A DNA stretch of 17,725 nt from an uncultured bacterium (GTDB lineage: Bacteria; Verrucomicrobiota; Kiritimatiellia; RFP12; UBA1067): positions 1 to 17,725 of the forward strand of contig URIT01000062.1 in the NCBI GenBank assembly GCA_900547945.1, read 5' to 3'. Shown piece after piece: positions 12,657 to 17,725 of this stretch. The position numbers were made by a program, and so were the translations under genes. The notes beneath the pieces were generated by a model that ran no database searches, was not told the DNA's origin, and saw only the letters and a program-made list of their open reading frames with translations. Each line of letters begins with the position of its first letter. The first letter of the stretch is position 1.

Positions 12657-15581
12657 CTACCGCAGTATGAAGAGCGACCCCGCGCCCGGCTGGAGGGACG
12701 AAAGCAGCGTCGCCCCGAGCGCATCGGACGTGAAGGCGAACTCCGAAAGGCCCGTCGCGCCAACCTTGTACCACGTCTCGCTCACGCCCGCCTTCAACGC
12801 GACGGCCGGTTCACCGTCCCGTGTCACCGCACAGGCGTTGCCCGCCACCGCCGCTTTCAAGACGTATGTGTTGTTCGCGCGGCCCGCGAACCCAAACGTC
12901 GCCGCGAGCGACGCCCCCGCCGGAAGCGAAACGCCGTCCGCGACCAGCTCCACCTCGGGATCCGCCGCCGTCACCGTGACGTAGCGTCCCAGTTTCGCCG
13001 AATAGGCCGCCTTCCAGTCAGCTTCCACGGCGCCGACGTCGAGCCGCCGCCCGTTCACGCGGCGCGGATTCCCGTGGACGTCCATCTCGCCCCACGTCGC
13101 CGCGTCGTAGCCGTCGGCGTTGGCCGCATCGACCGCCGCGTTCGCGCCGATGACGGGCGTGAGGTCGTCCGCCACCGCCAGCTCCGTCGTCGCCGTGCAG
13201 CTCACATCGACGAAGACCTTGTTTCCGTCCGTCTTGGCGTTCTGCTTGTCCAGATACGCCTTCATCTGCGGCGAGAAGACGCAGTCATAGAAGCGCGTCG
13301 CCGTGACCTCGCCCGCCGCGTTCGTCTTGCCGATGGCCGAATTTTTGCCGAGAAAGAGGCAATTGCGGATGTCACCGGAATCGGCGATGAGGACCATGCC
13401 GTCCTTGTTGCCGTTCTGCGTGTTGTCGGCGCCGAACGTGCAGTTCAGCAGCGTCGGATAGTAGACCGTCGCGTAGCCCTCGTTGCGGTCGATCACGCAA
13501 TTCGCGAGGAAGCAGTTGCCCGCGCCGTTTCCGCGCACGGCCGGCCCGTTGCCGCCCTGAAGGACGCTGTTGTCGAGGAAGCTGACACGGTTGTAGCCGC
13601 CGTGGAAGCCCCCGCCGCCGCGCCGCGCGACGCAGTTCGAGATCACGCAGTCGGTCACGGTCGCCAACGTCTCGACCGTGCCGAATTCGGCCAGCACACC
13701 GCCGCCATGGAAGTCGTCTCCGTTGTTGAGCATCGTCGTGCCGACGTCCGTGCGCCCGCCCGTCAGCGTGAAGCCCGACAGCCGCGCCCCCTTCGCCAAC
13801 GCGACGCAGCGGACGGCGTTCGGACCGCATCCCTTGTCCGCCGCATCCGCCGACGGATCGTCCGCGCCGACGATGAAGGTCGTTTCCGCCCCCGCGCCGA
13901 CGACCGACACGTTCTCCGGCACGACGGCGCGCGCCTTGTGCGTGTACGCCGGGGTGTTGATGTTTCCGAACTGTTTCGTCTGCGTCATCGTCCCGTTGTC
14001 GTAGACGCCCGCCTTCACGTACACGGTCGCAAACGTGCCCGACGGCACGGCCTCCAGTGCCGTCTGGAGGCTCGCATACGGCGCCGTCTCCGTCCCGTCC
14101 GGCGCGGCGGCGGTCGCGGCGCGGTCCACGTGGAGGACGGCCGCGTTGAAGTTCGGCGCGAGCGTCAGCGCCTTGCCGACGGTTGGCGCCACGAAAACGA
14201 ACGTCCCGTCCGCGTTCGCATAGCGGCGCATCGTGTCCGCACCCGAAGCCGTAAACGAATGGAGGCCCTTCTGCCGTGCCGTGTCCGTCGCGACGGACGC
14301 ATCGTGCGTGACCGAGACGACCGTACGGCCCTCCAGCGTGCGGATGTAGCCCAGCCGCTTCGAAGCGGCAAGCGCAAAGCCGTTGAAGAAGTAAAGTCCA
14401 CCGTCGAGCTGCGTGCCAGAACTGCCAACGGCGTTCTCCGCGAGCGTCATGCCGCCCTTACCCGCAAAGGTGATCGTGCCGCCGGTTGGCGTGACAACCT
14501 CCTGCGCACAGCCGAGGCTCACGGAGGCCGTATCCACCGCATGACCGTAGAAGTCCGTCGTGCGGTACGCCTCGGGGACCTGTTCCAGATAGGTGGCATT
14601 GCCCTTCCCGATGACGACCGTCGCACCGTCGTGGAGGCGGTAATCGACAAGCGGCGGCGCCATGAAGAGGTCATAGCCGGGATTGAAGACACAGGCCGCG
14701 TTCGTCGTCGAGGTCGTGGTGGCGTCCTGCTTGTTGAACGCGCAGTTGAACCACTGGGCCTTGCCGTCATCCTTGAACCACGTGTCGGCAAAGAGGCAGT
14801 TGTAGCCCCGCACGTTCACGCTGCCGCTGTGGTTGCGTCCGAAGCCGTCCGCGAACGTGCAGTTCACGAATGTCGCCGCGTAGGTCATCGTCGCGCTGCT
14901 GTAATGGCGCGTGAAGAGGCAATGTGCGGCGAGGCAGCCCCGTACGGCGGGGTCACGTTCAACCGCCTTGTTGTCATGTACCCATGTGCGCACGAGAAGG
15001 CAGTTCCCGTGGTTGACCACACCGTCGTTTCCGTAACGGAGCGCGCCCGCTCGCCGGGCGACGTTGTTGGAGACGATGCAGTCCACCAGAACGACGCCCG
15101 TCCTCCCGTTCGCCACGTAGACGCCCCCGCCGTTGTTCTCCTCCTTGTCGTTTCCGGCGGTCGTGTTGTGCGTCGCGCCACCCGTGAACGTGAGGTTCGA
15201 GACGACGACGTTGTCCGCGTTGATGCCGAGACAGCGCACGGCGTTCGCGCCGCACCCGAGGCCCTTGTCGTCAACCTCTTCCGTCGCGTGCGCACCCTTG
15301 ATGATCGCGCCTTCCTTCGACTCGCCGACAATCGTGAGGGACTTCGCGAGGTAGACGCGGTTCGACATCGGCGTCGAGAAACCGTCGAGCGCGCCACCTA
15401 CGTCATGGATTCCGTTTCGAACGAAGACGGTCTCGCCCGCCTCCGCCGCCTCAACGGCCGCCTGGATCGTGTAGTACGGTCCGTGGAACTTGTCGACGAC
15501 CCGCGTGGCCGCCGGAAGCCGCGCGCCCATCAGCGCAACCGCCACGCCCGCACACGCCTGGAAAAGGGACTTTACGCTCAT
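12657..15581 (-). CDS. Secreted double right-handed beta-helix protein, pectate-lyase-like
   Basis: The frame is open from 15644, but the ATG at 15581 is preferred (974 residues). It has an AAAGG ribosome site 7 bases upstream, it gives a proper signal peptide (MSVKSLFQACAGVAVALMG...), and the mapped -10 box at 15622-15627 would fall inside the longer version. Two parallel beta-helix units are present (about 35-365 and 490-845), each opening with a 'Y..(I/L)QtAlEA...' Asn/Gln-rich coil typical of pectate-lyase-like or polysaccharide-degrading helices. The second ends with MDVHGNPRRVNGRRLDVGAVE, matching the choice-of-anchor-Q motif. A beta-sandwich domain follows each helix. Catalytic residues cannot be assigned, so it may be a lyase, a hydrolase, or a binding or adhesin protein. 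As the first gene behind the 15650 promoter it should be the most strongly expressed. Confidence 0.86.
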   Translation of the reverse strand: MSVKSLFQACAGVAVALMGARLPAATRVVDKFHGPYYTIQAAVEAAEAGETVFVRNGIHDVGGALDGFSTPMSNRVYLAKSLTIVGESKEGAIIKGAHATEEVDDKGLGCGANAVRCLGINADNVVVSNLTFTGGATHNTTAGNDKEENNGGGVYVANGRTGVVLVDCIVSNNVARRAGALRYGNDGVVNHGNCLLVRTWVHDNKAVERDPAVRGCLAAHCLFTRHYSSATMTYAATFVNCTFADGFGRNHSGSVNVRGYNCLFADTWFKDDGKAQWFNCAFNKQDATTTSTTNAACVFNPGYDLFMAPPLVDYRLHDGATVVIGKGNATYLEQVPEAYRTTDFYGHAVDTASVSLGCAQEVVTPTGGTITFAGKGGMTLAENAVGSSGTQLDGGLYFFNGFALAASKRLGYIRTLEGRTVVSVTHDASVATDTARQKGLHSFTASGADTMRRYANADGTFVFVAPTVGKALTLAPNFNAAVLHVDRAATAAAPDGTETAPYASLQTALEAVPSGTFATVYVKAGVYDNGTMTQTKQFGNINTPAYTHKARAVVPENVSVVGAGAETTFIVGADDPSADAADKGCGPNAVRCVALAKGARLSGFTLTGGRTDVGTTMLNNGDDFHGGGVLAEFGTVETLATVTDCVISNCVARRGGGGFHGGYNRVSFLDNSVLQGGNGPAVRGNGAGNCFLANCVIDRNEGYATVYYPTLLNCTFGADNTQNGNKDGMVLIADSGDIRNCLFLGKNSAIGKTNAAGEVTATRFYDCVFSPQMKAYLDKQNAKTDGNKVFVDVSCTATTELAVADDLTPVIGANAAVDAANADGYDAATWGEMDVHGNPRRVNGRRLDVGAVEADWKAAYSAKLGRYVTVTAADPEVELVADGVSLPAGASLAATFGFAGRANNTYVLKAAVAGNACAVTRDGEPAVALKAGVSETWYKVGATGLSEFAFTSDALGATLLSSLQPGAGSLFILR

Positions 15582-15621
15582 GATCAACCTTTCTGAACTC
15601 TTCGGTTTCAAGACAAGATTG

Positions 15622-15651
15622 ATTCTAGCACGGCCCGTTTCCACACGTCAA
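15622..15651 (-). promoter_or_regulatory. Promoter of the carbohydrate operon
   Basis: On the minus strand TTGACG (15651-15646) and TAGAAT (15627-15622) are 18 bp apart. The -10 is preceded by TGC, an extended -10 element. The surrounding sequence is notably A+T-richer than the coding DNA. The start site would fall near 15615, leaving a leader of about 35 bases before the beta-helix ATG. No other gene lies between, so this is the likely start of the five-gene operon. Confidence 0.72.
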
Positions 15652-15657
15652 TCGATT

Positions 15658-15696
15658 TCGTCTATTTTGCGCAACGATATTCGTCTACTTTACGCA
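15658..15696 (-). promoter_or_regulatory. Tandem 16-bp direct repeats, probable XylR-like operator
   Basis: On the plus strand TCGTCTATTTTGCGCA (15658-15673) and TCGTCTACTTTACGCA (15681-15696) match at 14 of 16 bases with a 23-bp period, about two helical turns. The nearer copy ends 6 bp upstream of the -35 box. AraC-family activators such as E. coli XylR bind tandem direct sites of similar period in just this position. A further TTCGTC half-motif sits at 15709-15714. The encoded XylR-like protein next door is the likely ligand; this is inference. Confidence 0.66.
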
Positions 15697-15753
15697 CGGT
15701 TTTGTCCATTCGTCAGTCATCGCTCAGAAGGATTTCCCCCATTCAAACAGATT

Positions 15754-16158
15754 TCACAGCGGCTCGACGAGCGGTTCGTCGATCGTGCGCGTTTCCGGGT
15801 TGTAGTTGACGCCGACGAGGTAGACGGGACGGCCCCCGGCGGCGTCCGGCCCGCCGTAGTCCTTCGTCCGCGCCTGTCGGACGGCCTCCGCCGCCGACTT
15901 CCCGTGCTTGAACTCGAAGACGTAGACCGCCGCCGGCGTCTTCAGCACCGCGTCCGCGCGCCCGCGTGCGCTCTGGCGCTCGCCCGAGATGTCCGCCTTC
16001 ATGAACTTGCAGAAGAGGAGGAAGTAGCGCTTCGCCTCCGCCTCGTCCTTGCAGATCCACTCGTAGGGGATCATCGCGAACGCCGCGCGCAGGGCCGCGC
16101 CCACGTGGGTAATGCCCTTCTCGGCGATCTCGCAGGCCGTCGAAGCGTCGTGCGGCAC
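15754..16158 (-). pseudogene. C-terminal remnant of DUF1703 AAA-ATPase/PD-(D/E)XK protein
   Basis: The frame from 16158 to the TGA at 15754 encodes about 134 residues. They match the end of the AAA-ATPase-like/PDDEXK_9 (DUF1703) family: an AAFAMIPYEW segment, then GRADAVLKTPAAVYVFEFKHG with the D...ExK nuclease signature, then VYLVGVNYNPETRTIDEPLVE. Family members usually exceed 500 residues and begin with a P-loop ATPase domain; that part is absent. The residues coded upstream of 16163 in this frame are a shadow of the xylR-like gene. Translation could start at the GTG at 16158 or the ATG at 16074, but neither has a good ribosome site. The nuclease residues are intact, so a solo product cannot be excluded. 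Most likely it is a decayed fragment left by a rearrangement. Confidence 0.72.
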
Positions 16159-16162
16159 AAAG

Positions 16163-17356
16163 TCAAACCGCCAGTTCTGGCGACCGCGCGGCGCGCCACG
16201 CGCGCAGAGACTGGCCCTCGACGGACTTGAAGAAGACGCGCAGCTGCGCGGACGACTTCCAGCCGCAGCGCACCGCAATCGATTCGAGCGGCACGCCGGG
16301 GCGGGCCAGGAGTTCCTTCACGCGCTCCAACCGCACGTGCAGGATCTCCTCCTGGACGGAGCGGCCCGTCAGTTCGCGGAAGCGCAATTCCGCAAGCCGA
16401 CGCGAACAGCCGAGTTCGGCGAAGACATCGCGCGGCTTCAGTCCGTCGCAGGCGCGAAGCCGGACGATCTCCACCGCCTTCGAGACAGCGGCGTTGGCAC
16501 GCGGCAACCGCCGCGTGGACTGGCGCCGCACGACGTCCTCCGCCGCAAAGAACCGCTGTGCATCGTCTGTGAACGGACCACGGCATGCCAGGCGCTCCCC
16601 CAATAGACGGGCCGCCAAGAACCCCGCCGCCTCGAAGTTCGGGCGGATGCTCGACAGCGTCGGCGAAACATGCTCGCACAGGGTCTCGTCGTTGTCGATG
16701 CCCAGCACCGCCAGTTCGGTCGGTATCTTGATGTCGAGCGCATGGCCCATGCCGATCACCTCCGCCGCAAGCTGGTCATTGGCCGCCAGGAGCCCGCACG
16801 GCTTCGGCAGCGCCCGCAACCAGTCCCCGAACGCACGGGTGAAGCCGTCCGCCAGGCTCCCGCGATCCGCCTGCCAGAACGGACGCGCAAACGTCTGCAC
16901 GCCCTGCCCCGTCAACCGCAGCGCCGCGCGGAAACTCCGTTCCCGCTCCTCGCTCCAGAAGATGTTGGCGAAGCCGAAGTAGGCGAACGACGCAAGGCCG
17001 AGCGACAGGAACTCGCGCGCCGCGACGCGCCCGAGCGACATCGAGTCGTGGTTGACGCATAGGGCGCCCGGCATCCGGCGCGCCGGGTCGCAGACGAGGT
17101 AGACGACGGGCGTCGCGCCGAAGACATCCGAGAGGAACACGCCCTTTTCGTCCATCGCGCCCTCGACGATCACGCCGCCGGGACGCCAGAACGCGAGCAG
17201 ATCCTCAATAGTCTTTCGGTCCAGTTCGTGCTCGGCGACGAAGACGTTCCACTTCCGCGCATGCGCGTATCGGTGCAGACCATCCTGCATCTCGTTCCAC
17301 GACGAACGGAACGACGTGTGGAAGACGAGGACGGTTGGCGCGCGGCGCGGGTTCAT
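16163..17356 (-). CDS. XylR-like transcriptional regulator (PBP1-type sensor + AraC HTH)
   Basis: A 397-residue regulator. Residues 8-265 form a LacI/periplasmic-binding-protein-like sugar sensor, with GVIVEGAMDEKG near 61-72, GLLAANDQLAAEVIGMGHAL at 188-207 and the LacI-like LAVLGIDNDETLCEHVSPTLSSI at 215-237. Residues 290-390 are an AraC/XylS DNA-binding domain with two helix-turn-helix units (PRDVFAELGCSRRLAELRFR and LESIAVRCGWKSSAQLRVFF). Such XylR-type proteins sense a sugar and activate adjacent catabolic genes, usually by binding tandem direct repeats. The repeats at 15658-15696 in front of the downstream glycosidase operon suit this. The start ATG lies 4 bp after the beta-barrel gene's stop, with GAGG as ribosome site inside that gene's last codons. 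The effector sugar is unknown. Confidence 0.92.
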   Translation of the reverse strand: MNPRRAPTVLVFHTSFRSSWNEMQDGLHRYAHARKWNVFVAEHELDRKTIEDLLAFWRPGGVIVEGAMDEKGVFLSDVFGATPVVYLVCDPARRMPGALCVNHDSMSLGRVAAREFLSLGLASFAYFGFANIFWSEERERSFRAALRLTGQGVQTFARPFWQADRGSLADGFTRAFGDWLRALPKPCGLLAANDQLAAEVIGMGHALDIKIPTELAVLGIDNDETLCEHVSPTLSSIRPNFEAAGFLAARLLGERLACRGPFTDDAQRFFAAEDVVRRQSTRRLPRANAAVSKAVEIVRLRACDGLKPRDVFAELGCSRRLAELRFRELTGRSVQEEILHVRLERVKELLARPGVPLESIAVRCGWKSSAQLRVFFKSVEGQSLRAWRAARSPELAV

Positions 17357-17360
17357 GTCC

Positions 17361-17725
17361 TCAGAAGCTCAGGCGCAGGCCGGCCGAGACGACGAGGGAC
17401 GAGAAGTCGGCCTCCGCCCGCAGACCGCCCGCCGAGAGGCGTCCCTCGTCGATCCACTCGTAGCCGACCTCCGCGAAGGCCCCGAGGTTCTCCGTCAGGT
17501 TGGCCACCAGGCCCACCTCGGCCGCGAGGCCGAAGAGGCACGCCGTCTCGGACGCGCGGGACGTCCCCGCCTCGAAGTCGAGCGCGGCGAGGTTGCAGAG
17601 CGCCGCCGCGCCCGCGTAGGCGTCCAGCCACGGGCAGACGCGCCACGTCACGGTCGGGCCGAGGCCGAGCTGGTAGAGGTCGGCCTCCAGGCGCGCGCGG
17701 ACCGTCCGCCCCGGCAGCTGCGCCG
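17361..17725 (-). CDS. Partial outer-membrane beta-barrel protein (C-terminal ~120 residues)
   Basis: An open frame enters from the right edge with no stop and ends at the TGA at 17363-17361. The visible part shows alternating hydrophobic/polar strands with short turns (RARLEADLYQLGPTVTWRV, ETACLFGLAAEVGLVANLTE, NLGAFAEVGYEWID). It closes with LVVSAGLRLSF, a C-terminal phenylalanine beta-signal of the kind recognised by the BAM complex. It is therefore probably an 8- to 16-stranded outer-membrane barrel or an autotransporter-like barrel. The frame continues upstream of the in-frame GTG at 17651, which is not the start. It precedes the XylR-like regulator by 4 bp and is presumably cotranscribed with it. 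Confidence 0.75.
   Translation of the reverse strand, partial: AQLPGRTVRARLEADLYQLGLGPTVTWRVCPWLDAYAGAAALCNLAALDFEAGTSRASETACLFGLAAEVGLVANLTENLGAFAEVGYEWIDEGRLSAGGLRAEADFSSLVVSAGLRLSF

Noticed and set aside
9600..15596. A plus-strand open frame of nearly 2000 codons
   Set aside because: It lies antisense to three genes with clear domains, is arginine/alanine/histidine-rich without any domain, and is a product of high GC at third codon positions.

Overview
The window is GC-rich (about two thirds G+C by eye). Every gene I can support lies on the minus strand, so transcription runs from high to low coordinates. The organism looks like an anaerobic, polysaccharide-degrading Gram-negative of the Verrucomicrobiota/Kiritimatiellota/Lentisphaerota type. 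The reasons are a run of signal-peptide glycosidases, a large parallel beta-helix protein with a choice-of-anchor-Q-like end, a XylR-type (LacI-like sensor plus AraC DNA-binding domain) regulator, and a C-terminal outer-membrane beta-barrel fragment. The phylum is an inference; no rRNA or other taxonomic marker is present.

Right end (17725-15754): the last ~120 residues of an outer-membrane beta-barrel protein, then, 4 bp later, a XylR-like AraC regulator. Directly behind it lies a C-terminal remnant of a DUF1703-type AAA-ATPase/PD-(D/E)XK protein that has lost its ATPase part.

Regulatory gap (15753-15582): a good sigma70-type promoter (TTGACG, 18 bp, extended-10 TGC-TAGAAT). Just upstream of it is a pair of near-identical 16-bp direct repeats with a 23-bp period. 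Their position against the -35 box is what one expects for a XylR/AraC-type activator, and the neighbouring regulator is the obvious candidate to bind them.

Carbohydrate operon (15581-4295): five tightly spaced or overlapping genes, each with an N-terminal signal sequence. In order they are a double parallel beta-helix protein, a clan GH-A-like glycosidase with a CBM9-like C-terminus, a short GH2 enzyme, a GH78-like alpha-L-rhamnosidase, and a six-hairpin glycosidase. The last is broken by a frameshift and probably also by an internal deletion. Together they look like periplasmic or exported machinery for a rhamnose-containing polysaccharide. No SusC/SusD pair or sugar transporter is in view.

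Left unit (4317-1): a second sigma70-like promoter (TTGCCA, 17 bp, GATAAT) overlaps the end of the broken glycosidase. It is followed by a 35-codon hydrophobic small ORF with a near-perfect Shine-Dalgarno, then a Methyltransf_32-type SAM methyltransferase, an FmdB-like zinc-ribbon protein, a secreted beta-propeller-like protein, the GTPase Era, and the start of a secreted protein that runs off the window. There is no gene-free stretch above 300 bp, and I saw no tRNA, rRNA, CRISPR array or insertion sequence.
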